Source of the DNA: Rotaria sordida
Taxonomy: Eukaryota; Rotifera; Eurotatoria; Philodinida; Philodinidae
Length of the DNA: 64,000 bases
Assembly (NCBI GenBank): GCA_905250125.1
Contig: CAJNOL010000192.1
Span: 62,001 to 126,000 of the forward strand
Reading direction: 5' to 3'
Shown here: positions 11,526-23,173 of the stretch, one piece after another
Layout of the letters: every line of letters starts with the position of its first letter
Position numbering within the stretch: position 1 is the stretch's first letter
Made by a program: the position numbers and the translations under genes
The notes under the pieces: model-generated
Told to the model about the DNA's origin: nothing
The model's database searches: none
Seen by the model: only the letters and a program-made list of their open reading frames with translations

Positions 11526-14131
11526 ATGACATATGAACAATCATTAGTTAAATTACCAGAATTCGTTCAAATTATTGCTGATCCATTAAAAAGGCAAGCA
11601 AGATATGCAGCTAAAATAACAATTTGTTTAGTTTGTGGTGATAAAGCACGAATTATTAATTATGGTGCACTTTCTTGTGCATCTTGTAAAACATTTTTTC
11701 GTCGTCATGGTTTTCATATTGAAGTTAGTATTGATTTATTTCATTTTTATTTTATTACTTTTTCATAGGAAGTTCATCCATGTCGATTCAATGGAAATTG
11801 TGAAATAACAATACAAACTCGACGAGTTTGTTCTGCTTGTCGACTTGCTAAATGTCTTACAATTGGTATGAGTCGTGATCTTATTCGTAAAGATTTAAGT
11901 GAAAAAAATTTACTTTCAACAATGAAACTTCAAAATCAACAAAACATCATACAACAAACAAGAATGGTAAGAGATATAATAATATTGAAATTCTTGATGC
12001 ATTTATAATGAACGTACAACGATACAAATTTATATAAAATTAATTATCTCTGTTGCACAAATCTTTGCATAAAACTATTAAAAATCAATTGTTGAAATTT
12101 AGAATTGAAAAACCATTCAAATTAAAACATGAAACATCTTTTAACAGATCAGTTTTGTAGAACAAAGTTTGCTCTATATAATGTGTTATCTACCTTTGTT
12201 TCTTTATATCTCTTACGGAAAGTAGTTATTAGGAGCACGTACACAACTTCTCCGTTTCTTTTTTTTTTTAGCTATAGAGTGATGTAATTTGAGAATTGAG
12301 TGCTCTACAATAATGCTGAGAAAGAACACAACATTCCGATTCTAACTAACTGTTTTTAAATCTTAACAATTACTTATTAATAGTCGAAAAACAAATGAAT
12401 ATTTGATGCGACGACTTTTGCAACAGAAGTTAGACGTTATTAATAAACTATAGTAGTGAATTATAATTCATAAACTGTTCGATGTATCTATTGATAACAT
12501 TTTCTGTTTATAATCATGTACAATTTGTAATGTTTAAAATATTTCTGATTCAAATAAAAATTCTCTATAAGTTATAGATCATTGTTTTAACGGATGAATA
12601 TCGATGAAGAAGATCTCATAATTAAATTAATTTGATTTTATATTCATATGTGCTATAAATGTTTATGGATTTACAAGAAAGAATAGAATAAATCTTGTGA
12701 TCCATCCAACAAGATACGATTCATAATTTAATAAACAGGATCGCAATGTTTAAGCGATCACGTGGTTCGATACATAGCCGAAAGATTATTATGTTCATGC
12801 CTCAGTACTATCAGTCATGGAATGACGTTCAACAAGTCACAAACGGCTGATTAGCTCGGATCACTCATCTGTTAGCATGCTGATTAGATTTTAACATATG
12901 TTGACTCTCTTAACTAATTTGCGGTTAATCAGTATGTATAGAAGATTGAGTAAAAGAACTCAGAGCTGCAGATAGTAATAGTTATAGGGAAGATACCGAG
13001 CTGATGAAACTGCATGTAGGTAGTATCCGATACCGAAGAATGACTGAAAGGTAAGAGTATTCGTCCTCTTTCGCGATGAAAATAAATCTTAAAATTTTTG
13101 AAAGATCGATTGACTAAACATTTAACTCTAAGAAGATGAAGAATATGAAACTCTTATATACTTGTAAACGAGCATTTTTGTCTTCGTATGTGATTAATTA
13201 TGATCATACATGTTTGGTTTGATACTATTTCCTAACTTTTCAGATCGATTAAATATGACTGTAATCTATCGAAAATCAGAGATTTTTATAATCCAAATCA
13301 AGTCAAAAATTGACTTGACTTACTCATGTTGACCAAAAATTATAAATTCAAATATTGTTTTCTATTTATATTTAGTCTTCATTTCCTCTGCATACATTGG
13401 ATTTACTAAACAAAGATCGATCAAATTTAACTACAACAGATTGGACATTATTTTCTAATATAATACATGCCTATGATATATTCAGTCCAGTAATATCTAT
13501 ACAGAATGAAATTGAACGTCAATCAAAATTACCACTTAAAATACGTGTAAAACATGCACAAGAATTAATACCAAATTTACTTATTTCATTTTATACATCA
13601 TTACAATCTTATATAAAATGTACAAATGAATTTCGAATATTTACTATTGCTGAACAACAATGTATTTATCAACGTAATTTTCATAGTACTTCTAGTTTAA
13701 TGGGTCAACTTATTTTACGTGAATCAGGTATTTTTGAAAATATAACATATTTATCTGCTTTTGCTTCTTTATATGATATTGAAATACTTACACGAGCAGC
13801 ATCTGTTATAAAACGTCTTGATTATGATTCAATACTTGTAAGAGTTTTTCTTGTTATTATTTCATTTTCTTCAAATTGTTTTATGATTCATAATTCGATA
13901 AATATTTATGAAGATTATATATTAAGAAAAACTAAACAATTATTCTTCTATCAAAATCAATATGCTGAACTTCTTTGGAAATATATGATATTTCGTTATG
14001 GTTATAAAGAAGCTGTATTTCGTTTTGCTGGACTTATTAAACAAATAATTGATATAATTCCATTAACAGTTGATGCTTATGTACAAAATATAACACTTCA
14101 TCAAAATGTAGTAAATAAACTTAGTGAATAA
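11526..14131 (+). CDS. Nuclear hormone receptor (NR-type transcription factor)
   Basis: Three exons, 11526-11723, 11769-11966 and 13376-14131, give 383 residues with all junctions in phase 0. The DNA-binding domain is complete: finger 1 uses C34, C37, C51 and C54 with the normal 13-residue spacing, and finger 2 uses C71, C77, C87 and C90 with normal 5/9/2 spacing. The P-box reads CASCKT where most receptors have CEGCKG, so the DNA half-site preference is probably unusual. Residues 133-383 form a helical region in the place of the ligand-binding domain. The family is nuclear and ligand- or constitutively regulated; no ligand can be inferred. Intron 1 (45 bp) splits the two fingers; intron 2 is 1409 bp, long for this window. 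A second receptor at 27151-32502 has the same exon plan and similar LBD wording, so they are paralogs. The start was chosen 17 bp after an AG acceptor. AATAAA lies at 14194. Confidence 0.88.
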
Positions 14132-15696
14132 ATCTGAATACATTTATTCTGTCTAATCAATGATTTTAAAACTATTCTATAAAAAAAAGAAACAATAAAT
14201 TATCTGTTGTTTTTCTTTTCATCTCATATGTATTGATTTGTAAATAAAATTTCGACCAAAGTGCATTTCAATAGTTTGAAACGTACATATCCTTTAACTT
14301 ACTATAGGAATGAGCTTTCACGAAGTTCGATGAACAATCGATCGCTTAAATGAAGGATGGATTCTGCAAGCAATCATTTGTGATAAGTATTACAGATTTT
14401 TTAACCCTTTGGAGACTGTGACTGTATATATATGGCTTTGAAATTTGACTAAGGGAAGAAGCCGTATCCAGTCTTCTCAGTCCGATTATTGAATTCCTAC
14501 TTCTAGGTTTCTACCATTTGAGGATTTTTCAACCGCATTTGATTCATATGAATCATAAATCGGACATCCATGGCGTTCTAATATACCCAAATACAATGCA
14601 GCCTACAAGAGGAGAGGAGCCAAAAACTATCTTTGCTGAATTTGAATTTTCTGACAGATTGAAGGATATGGTTGAATTGTGAAGAGTTTAGTGTGTCAGA
14701 CTATGACTCTATAACGATTAGTCACACCAATCGTTTACACACTCAACGTCATTTCGCATAACATAAACGAAGTCTCTTCATCATTCTTCAAAGTAACATA
14801 ATGCTTTGAACTAGAAAGGATGAGGTATCGGAAAGGATGTGAATGAGTAGTTTCATTGTATTTTGATATACTCTTTCTGATAATATTAACTGAAAATAGG
14901 TTTGAAAATATCAAGTTGAAAAAAAAAATGAATTAGACAAACTTGTGTATTCACTTGTCTTGATATTTAGTCAAAGATTTTTTATCAAATAAATTTAGAT
15001 AAAAACAGGATTCATTTTTACAACGAAAGCAAGAGATATATAATATAAAACAGTGATAATGAAATATATACAATGAAGTTTATCTGCCAAGTTTATGTTA
15101 GGGGTGCGGGGTGTGTATGTTTCAATCACATTCACAACCTGAGAAACACCATAAATCATGTATCCACATACACATCCACACCGGAATGGTGGTAACATTT
15201 GTCATTTAGGTGCATGAATAAGTCTATGTCGTGAAACACGATTCTCCTAGGTACGTAGAATTCTAGTTAAACTTTGTTGTAAAAATAGTTCTCAGTATAA
15301 TGCTGATTTAGATGCAGAACATCAACATGATTTGAATCATTATGTTGTTTTTCATGACAATAATTGACATTATTCAGATTGATATTTTCTTTTACATGCA
15401 GAATTTCAACATGATTTAAATCATGTATCAAAAAACTGAATATATATATAGAATGAATTTAATATTTATGTACAATGGATAATTTATATAGCAGGCAATT
15501 TGTGGTCTTTTTAACGATCATTTTCAATCTTTGAAACTGTTTGATGGAACATTAACACAAAAAACGAATATGCCCATAAGGTATAAACCAGATATGATAT
15601 AGGAATATCACGTAATATCAATATCATCAATATTAACATTATAATGACATACATACACCTAATACCATGAAAATATTAACATCTTAACATCATGAC
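14132..15696. other. Gene-free region
   Basis: No coding region is supported. A near-direct repeat occurs at about 15313-15344 and 15398-15425 (ATGCAGAA, TCAACATGATTT, AATCAT). A G-rich/CA-rich patch with CATCCACA-type words lies near 15100-15185. Confidence 0.5.
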
Positions 15697-15704
15697 ATAT
15701 ATAA

Positions 15705-16605
15705 CAGAGGTGTCCACAGAGTGATTTTTCGCACCCTGTCCTGTCTCCACCCAGCACACATCTTCACCCTGCCCTGCTCTACCCTGTTGATAAAAAGAAG
15801 CATAAGAGAAAAAGCGAGTCCTATACCTTGCTTCAGAAAAGAGGAGAGAGAAAGAAAGATTACCTCACAAAATTGATATACTGTCTTAATTCTGTTTCTC
15901 AATCGATTTCAAAGGCAATCAGATTCGTGAATTGTATCGAAAAGCATTATTTTGTCTAAAGATATTTTACAATAAGACCAACTCCAGTTCAACTGAAAAA
16001 ATATATCAATATCACAAAAGGATAAGATAAGTAAGGGATGTGGATTCAAATCTATTTTTATTTTTAACGGTTACTTATACAGAAGTACACTGTCAAGGCG
16101 CCGATAATTGTGTTGGATTATTATTTTCAAGACGAGAAAATTTTTCATCTTCGTTTGAAAAGAAATAAATTGTTTGTTGAGAAGTTTAAGAATTTTAAGG
16201 AGATCATGATGATTCATTGAAATAATCAAGGAAATATTTGTTTGTTCGGTACACCAACACTAAGATCAGCACCAGATAACATGCAAATTTCATAATCAAA
16301 TCAAATCCTGCGAAATGTATCATTTAATTTTTTATTTTAATATAGGAAATTACAAAAATAAGAAGTATAACTACAAATTTTCGAGAATCATTTTATTTAT
16401 TTCTTATTTCTACCAAATTCATTCGAATATACATCTACAAATGAAGATATGAATACATCTGGTGCTGTTCTTTACAATATGTTTTCAATTTTCGAATTTG
16501 AACGGCTCAAAAATCGCTTTTTTCTCGAGATCGAAATGTCAAAGTTTGAAGTTTAAATTTGCAAGGTATGAAGACTCACCCTGCCCTGCCCTGTGGACAC
16601 CTCTG
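15705..16605. mobile_element. hAT element, non-autonomous, 8-bp TSD
   Basis: The ends are CAGAGGTGTCCACAG and CTGTGGACACCTCTG, perfect 15-bp inverted repeats. They are flanked by ATATATAA at 15697-15704 and 16606-16613. CACCCTGCCCTG-like subterminal words are repeated near both ends. The 901-bp interior shows no transposase, so it depends on an enzyme supplied elsewhere. Confidence 0.85.
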
Positions 16606-17204
16606 ATATATAATGTAATAATAATCATTTTAATATTCTATAAATGTAATTAGCAAACCTAAAGTTTATGCATTATGAACATATTCGTTTTTCATGTTAA
16701 TATTGGTTTTTGTTCATCTTTAGTTTTTTTTTCTACTGTTGATTTTCTATCAAACAGTTCCAAAGGTTGAAAATGGTTATTATAAAGACCGAAAATTTCC
16801 TGTTATATAAATCATCGATCATACATAAACATAAAACTCATTCTACATATATATTTATTTTTTTAATACATAATATGACATACGAATCTCAACATGTATT
16901 TTTTAAATTTCAATATAAAATACTCTATACAGTCGAACATCAAATTCGAGTGATATATACTTATTAGGAAATGAATTATCTCGTAATTAAAATTAGTCTA
17001 ATTAATTTTCGCATAGTGTTACGATTTTATTATGTTGTTATTACAATTCCATAATGAAAATGGTTACATATGGATTAGATTATTTAAAGTTTGTTAACTT
17101 GTTAACTGTTATTGAGGAGTATGCTTGTCAAAGCAATCTTTATGGACAATATAAAGACTAAAATTTGTTAACTCTGTTTTGTTTATATGCTCTGTATCGA
17201 CTCA

Positions 17205-17680
17205 AACATTCTGTACTGAGCAAGTTCTCTCTACCGGTTCTAATGTTTCATATCAGCCATGATTGTCTGTGTCAATTGTATCATTGTTCATATTGAGTGT
17301 AGATCTCCTTTTTAAATATTACCTTTGAATTAATTATTGTTACTCTATTAATCGCACAAGAAGTGAATCCAGATACAAATGTACAATTTGTAACGTTGCA
17401 CTTTGTAGTGATCCACATTTTCGTGTATACTATATCTTACTAAATTTTTGAACAAAACTTTAAATTTCGAAAATACTTTTGTCGCATTAAGATTTTTGCG
17501 TTTTGTTATTGAAAAACAAGTTCCATTCTTTATATAAAATAACAAAACATACTTGCCGCAAACATTTTTGTATTATCCTTAAATATCTGTGAACTTCTAA
17601 AAGTTATTTTTTGTGAAAATTTTTTTATGTAGTTTCAAAAAAAAAGATTTAACAGTCAATAAGTTAATTACATATGATTC
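17205..17680. repeat. Decayed direct repeat, copy 1
   Basis: Shares an ordered series of words with 19520-19808: TCTACCG.TTCTAAT, TTTTGTTATTGAAAAA, TATCCTTAAAT.T.TG, TTCTAAAAGTTATT and TTTAACA.T.AA. Copy 1 is longer because of indels. The nature of the repeat is unknown. Confidence 0.5.
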
Positions 17681-19519
17681 ATATTGGTTAACAATTCTGA
17701 CACAATTCTGCTGGAAAAACAAAATTCTAAATAGAATTTTGATTTCTAAGCAGAGATAAAGATATAAAATGAAGTACATAAGTGTACAAGAAAAACTGAA
17801 TCAATTAACAGAATTCTTGAACTTTGACACTGCTGACATTCTGATCGTATGTGAGACAGCTGATGATATGAAATGATTTATGTCGATAATTAATCGACCA
17901 ATCAATATCTCTCCTTATCAAGAAGTTGATAGGCTTCAATGAAGTTCTCATAATCAGGAATTTAATCATGTCGGCTTTCAATTTTGTCTCTAAATTTTAT
18001 CAACTGGTCGTTGGAAACGTAATTTTTTTTTATTTGTTAAGATGAAAAATCTAGGATTCAGTAAAGCTGAGTACTTTGAAGAAAATCCTTCTATGATAAA
18101 TTGTAAAGAAGATTTTATTTTTTATTCAAAAATTTGATTATTTCGCATTCTCGACAAAATCGAAATGTTATCTTGTTTCATTTTCTATCTCTTTCAGCTT
18201 GAAGAATCAAAAGTAATACAAAGATTAGTGAGGAAACCTTTTCAACTGATCATTTGCCTTTTCATTAAAAAATTGTAAATTGTTGACTATCAATCATATA
18301 GATTTTCAAAATGTGTCAGTATGAATTCTCTGAAGACTTCTATTCACATTCAATTTAAATTACTTTCTGCAGATTTAAAATATTTTCTCCGAATAACAAT
18401 GCAATAACAATTCTAATTATTTAAAAGTAGAATATTCGATAAATTAAATAATTCTAAAGCAATGTCGATTAGAACCCGATGGACTCTAATCGCAATTCAC
18501 AGAAACTTTAAAACAGATTGTCAATAGAGGTCAGACAAATAAAACTCATAAAAATATGATTTTTTTAATTTTTGATGTCTCGATAATGAGTTAATACTTT
18601 TCTGCGCTTGCCTAAATAGAAAATATTATTTTGAATATGTTGTGCGATTCTCTTATGTTTGTCTCAATCAGTAAAGATTAGTATACATATCATTGGTTGA
18701 AACTAACATCTAATAAGGAACATACGAATTCAGGTACGAGATGGAAGTAGAGCAAGAAACAAAACATTCTCAACTTGAATGCATAACCAATTTATTCGTC
18801 TAGTCGAATTGAAACTGGCGCATGCTGTAAGAAACGCAAAGACTTTCATCACTTCGATAAATAGATGGGACATGTGACAGAAAAAACAAACAGGTTGTTA
18901 ATCTTTAATTGAACCTTTTGAATCATTAAGGATTTTTTTAATTTGCTAAGTGTTGTTGTATTACTTTAAACTATATTTAACTTCTAGATTTATTCTTTAT
19001 CATTTTTTAATGATATGATCTTCCACAACTTTCGTCACTTATTTATGTCGAAATGAAAAACCAAGAGGTTTAATGATTCTAAGAAAACTCGATGGTTAAA
19101 TACGTCAACTAAATATTTTACATTTAAACTAATCTCAAGAGATGAATGCTTTCGAATGTGATGAATTGCTTAAAAAACAAACGAACAACAACAAATGACT
19201 GTTGAATATAAAACAATCCATTCAGAAAAATATGCGTAAACTTACGTTTTGTTAAATGTCTTTCCACGTTTCAACACATTAAAAACATCATTTCGATGAA
19301 ATTTCATTAAGTTTTTACACTTTTATTGAAAAGTCTTATTTGACTAGGTAGGATCTTTTCAAAGCTTTCTAATGGAGGTGCATCTATTCAGCTGTTGTCG
19401 GCATCAGTATTAGATAAGGTTGGCTCTAAGATAAATAAGTGATGAACAAAAAGAATTACATTTTTCGTCTCTTAGAGCCATAAGTCCTTTGATAATATGG
19501 AAGCATCAGTCATTCACTT

Positions 19520-19808
19520 TAACATTTTGCATTGACTGAAGCTCACTCTACCGATTCTAATATGAATGTATGATTTATTACATTTTACTTTACGTTGATT
19601 CATATTTTCATTTGTACCATATGTTACTGAGTTTTTTCCATTTTGTTATTGAAAAATAATTTCTATTCTCTATAAAAAAAATAGTATAAAATATTTGTTG
19701 CAAAAACTTTATATCATCCTTAAATGTTTGTAAATTTCTAAAAGTTATTCCATAAAAAGTTTACTATTTAGTTTCAAGAAAAGAAATTTAACAATTAACA
19801 GATTAATA
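19520..19808. repeat. Decayed direct repeat, copy 2
   Basis: Same orientation as the copy at 17205-17680 and about 2.2 kb away. The shared segments are interrupted by short indels and many substitutions, so the duplication is old or both are remnants of one repeat family. Confidence 0.5.
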
Positions 19809-20222
19809 TTTTTATTATCCATCACTAATAATTTTTAATATTTTCCATGAAACATGTGCTTCTTCGATGCATGTATCTAATTGAGCTAAGTACCATACCT
19901 ACAGATCAGTATTTTGTTGCATTGACATGAAATACAATATTCAATGTAACATTAGTATAGGAGTATATGAATGATTCATACTCTGATACTACCAAAGAAT
20001 CCACTCCTTTAAGAGACCTGAACTCGTATGGAATCTGAAAAGTGTATCTACTTACCTTCTATAAGGCACCTATCCCTGCCTGATCAAATCTATGAATAGT
20101 TTATTATTCTAGATGAAATATTGTCCTTTGACTGTCTAGCTGAGTAAATCTTGTCACAAATATAAGTAGCCAATTAATATTTTGTCTTTTTTTCGAAATC
20201 CAGTACAAACAAGTTAAATGCA

Positions 20223-21867
20223 ATGTACGCTCAAAATAATGTAGCATCCACATTTACATGCAATTGTGGGCAAGAATTCGATGACCAAATCGCTTTAGAT
20301 GAACATAAGGTCAGCAAATATTGAAAGTTACTAATAAAAAGAATAAAATCGTTTTAGAAAACAAATTGTCAACATCGAGGATATTCATGTCAACTTTGTG
20401 ATGAATATTTACCCACCTCAAAGGCTATGGGTATTCATTTATTTCGATGCGGTAATAAGACTAATAAATGTCCTACTTGTCAAAAATATATACGACGAGC
20501 AATTTATTTCTTTCATGTGGAGAACAATTGTATTGATCTAGATGAAGACGATACAAACAGTAGTAGTTCTAACCAACATAAATCAACATTTGACAGACGT
20601 AGGATTGAATTTGTTTATTTCATAAATCTATATATTTTTTTTTCTTATCTGTTAGAACACAATGTATCTAATAGAATGACGAGTAAATTTCATGAGCAAT
20701 TATACGAAGATGTGGTAAGAAAACTACGGTACATGTTTTTGTAAACTAACACAAAGCTTCCTAGTGGAAATAACTAGAAATACATTGATTCCAATGTGTA
20801 CTTTTTAGGACAGAAAACAAAGTGAATCACATAATGAATCTTCAGATGAAATGAATTCGTATTTTGAAAGAATAAAATTACCTCCAAATGAAGAATTAGT
20901 CAATACTTCAACAACGCAAACAATACAGACTAAAGAAAGCGCAGTTTCATCTTTACGCGGTAAAACTTCACAAATACAGGAAAATCTTTGTAAGAATTAT
21001 TATTCAATTGAGGTAAATCATATCAGAGAAAAACTTCAATTCAATATTATTCTTATGGGTTCACCACGTGTTGGTAAAAGTCAACTTATTAATGCGATAT
21101 GTAATGGTGAGAATAAAGCTGAAACAAGTCCTAGCTTGAATTCGTGTACGAAAGAAGTAACATGTTACTGTTTGGAAGATAATCAAGAACAAATACCTGG
21201 TGTAAAACCATTTCAAGTTAATTTTTACGACACACCAGGTATCGAATCATGGGAAAATAAAGGTGGAGAAACAACTATGCTCAAATTTATTGAAGAGAAA
21301 GATCCTGTTTGTGTTATCTATTGTGCTGCACCTGGAACGTTCGCTGATTTGTCACAAGTTCGTCCAGTATTGAAATTTTGTCAGAAAAAACATATTTTTT
21401 GGGTTTTTGTCTGTACGAATATGTGGTCGAATGCTTCTCGAAAAGATGTTATTCGTGACTTTGAAAAAGAATTGGCTATTTTTGGTGAGGGTATTGAAAA
21501 ATTCTTTGATCAATCACATTCTTCAATTCCTCATAAAATAACAGTTTTTGATAATAATGCACTTTGTACAATGGTCAATTCAATTGAATATTACGATCCT
21601 GAATATTCATCGGAAAGAAAACCGGTACAAGGTATTGATGAACTCATTTATTGTATAATGGAAGCACTTGATAATGAAAAATTACTTGGCTGGTGTAATG
21701 CCGTATTATATCGTCGTAGTTTTTGGGAAAAATTTAACCAGAAAGTTAGTGGTTTTATTTCGCTTCGCATTAAAGATATACAAAATTTAAACAATGAATC
21801 GGTTCAGCCAATTGTACAAAATATGATGATGTATATTTCTAACATAAATAAAAAACGTCCAGTGTAA
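20223..21867 (+). CDS. TRAF/XAF1-type zinc fingers fused to a P-loop GTPase
   Basis: Four exons, 20223-20309, 20358-20598, 20656-20714 and 20809-21867, give 481 residues; the lengths sum to an exact frame. Residues 13-90 carry three consecutive Cys/His units of the TRAF-type/XAF1 kind (C.C..H..C, C..C..H..C, C..C..H..C), usually protein-binding fingers. A Ser-rich linker follows. The GTPase domain starts near residue 208: G1 is GSPRVGKS (213-220), G3 is DTPG (270-273) followed by IESW. The G4 position reads CTNMW, lacking the usual (N/T)KxD, so guanine specificity is not assured. The domain is of the TRAFAC/GIMAP-IRG-like kind, but I cannot place it in a named family. Two stand-alone paralogs follow directly on the same strand. 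Likely cytosolic; a signalling or defence role is a guess from the zinc-finger type. The intron at 20599-20655 (57 bp) keeps frame and is the least certain junction. Confidence 0.8.
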
Positions 21868-21962
21868 TCATGTGTTAAACTTTTCTTTCGTCTTATAGTT
21901 TATTAAAATATAATAAATGTCTTTTTGATTTTTTTTCTAGATAATTTTTGTCACACTTAATC

Positions 21963-22778
21963 ATGGCTAAGCATTTTAATATAGCAATTTGTGGTTCTGC
22001 TCGTGTTGGTAAAAGTACTCTTGTTAATGCTTTATGTGGAAAAGAAGTAGCTCAAACAAGTGGTAGTTTATGTTCTATAACTGATGAAATGACAAAGTAT
22101 GTGTTAAATCGAACTTGTCAATCAGTGAATGAAGCTACAAATTCAACTGAATATTCTATTACGATTTGGGACACACCGGGTATTGAATCTTGGACTAAAG
22201 ATAATGTTCAAAAGCATTTTACAAAAATTATGCTTGAAAGTACTCCACTCTGTATGATTTATTGTGCATCACCAGGTTCATTTGCTCGACTCGATCAATT
22301 ACAATGGCTTGTCGATACATGTATTCAATCAAATATTTTTTGTGCTCTTGTTTGTACAAACAAATACAGTGGAGGAAGTCAACAACGTAATCATGTATTG
22401 AATGATTTTCATTCGCTTCTTTCTCGTTATCATACTATGACACGTGATGAAAGTAATATAAAATATTATGGAAATATTGCTTTGTGCACATCAGTTAATA
22501 GTATTATTTACGAAGATATAGATCTTGGAGTTCGAAAAGGCGTCGAAGGTATTAATGAACTTATTTTTGCCATTACGACATCGTTAAAAGATGAGAAACT
22601 TGCTGCTTGGTGTTATACTATTGCTGAAAATGAATCATTCTGGTCGACAATGTCTGAAAAAATGATAGAAATATTCAATATATGTCGACCTCCTGTAGAA
22701 GAATTTCTTCGAAAAGAGGGCAAAGATATTGCAATATTTCTAATTCCATTGATTATAAAAGCAATTATTAAAAAATAA
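21963..22778 (+). CDS. Stand-alone P-loop GTPase, paralog 2 of the cluster
   Basis: A single exon of 271 residues. G1 is GSARVGKS at residues 11-18, G3 is DTPG at 70-73 followed by IESW, and the block YCASPGSFA follows as in its neighbours. The G4 position is CTNKY with no following Asp. The region ALCTSVNS and the stretch KGVEGINELI match the other two copies. The C-terminus is hydrophobic and ends in a Lys-rich tail, so membrane contact is possible. It begins only 95 bp after the stop of the zinc-finger fusion gene; an AG acceptor at 21939-21940 lies 22 bp before the ATG. Joining it to the upstream gene was tested and meets stops in the reading frames tried, so it is a separate gene. AATAAA overlaps the stop codon. 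Confidence 0.85.
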   Translation: MAKHFNIAICGSARVGKSTLVNALCGKEVAQTSGSLCSITDEMTKYVLNRTCQSVNEATNSTEYSITIWDTPGIESWTKDNVQKHFTKIMLESTPLCMIYCASPGSFARLDQLQWLVDTCIQSNIFCALVCTNKYSGGSQQRNHVLNDFHSLLSRYHTMTRDESNIKYYGNIALCTSVNSIIYEDIDLGVRKGVEGINELIFAITTSLKDEKLAAWCYTIAENESFWSTMSEKMIEIFNICRPPVEEFLRKEGKDIAIFLIPLIIKAIIKK

Positions 22779-23173
22779 TAAAATTACAACGAACTATATT
22801 CATCTGTTTCAACGGTTTGATTCTTATTTTATTTTTCTTAATGTATGAATTATGCTACTTTCATATCGTTTAAAAATTATTCGCTACAACATATTTGTTT
22901 CATGAAGTTAAACATCATGAAAAACAAAACTGATTAATCATATTAACTTTAATTAAGAGTTCAGACTATTTTACTTTTTCTTTCTATCATAAACCAATTT
23001 CCAGATTTATGTACATTGTAAAACTTGAGGTGATACAGATGTGAATACATGCATGAAGAGAAGCCACAGTCATAGAGTAGGAAAAATATAAAATATCTTT
23101 TTGATTACTTTTTTTCTTCTATGAATAATTTATTGTATTATGCTTATGATTAGTTTCTAGACAATAAATACTT
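22779..23173. promoter_or_regulatory. Spacer between GTPase genes 2 and 3 with leader-splice-like acceptor
   Basis: This 395-bp AT-rich spacer has no gene. It ends with a pyrimidine-rich tract and TTTCTAG at 23154-23160, 13 bp before the start of the third GTPase. That layout suits a trans-splicing acceptor or a 5' UTR intron. The use of the site is inferred, not shown. Confidence 0.4.

Larger units (their letters stand above)
16614..20222. other. Gene-free region upstream of the GTPase cluster
   Basis: No supported gene. It contains a pair of decayed direct repeats (about 17205-17680 and 19520-19808). The last 20 bp before the first GTPase gene contain an AG acceptor (20202-20203), a candidate leader-splicing site. 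No TATA-like promoter could be singled out in this AT-rich DNA. Confidence 0.5.

Noticed and set aside
21850..21970. Joining the zinc-finger GTPase and the second GTPase into one protein
   Set aside because: The donor choices tried at the end of the first gene give a stop within a few codons of the next ATG region.
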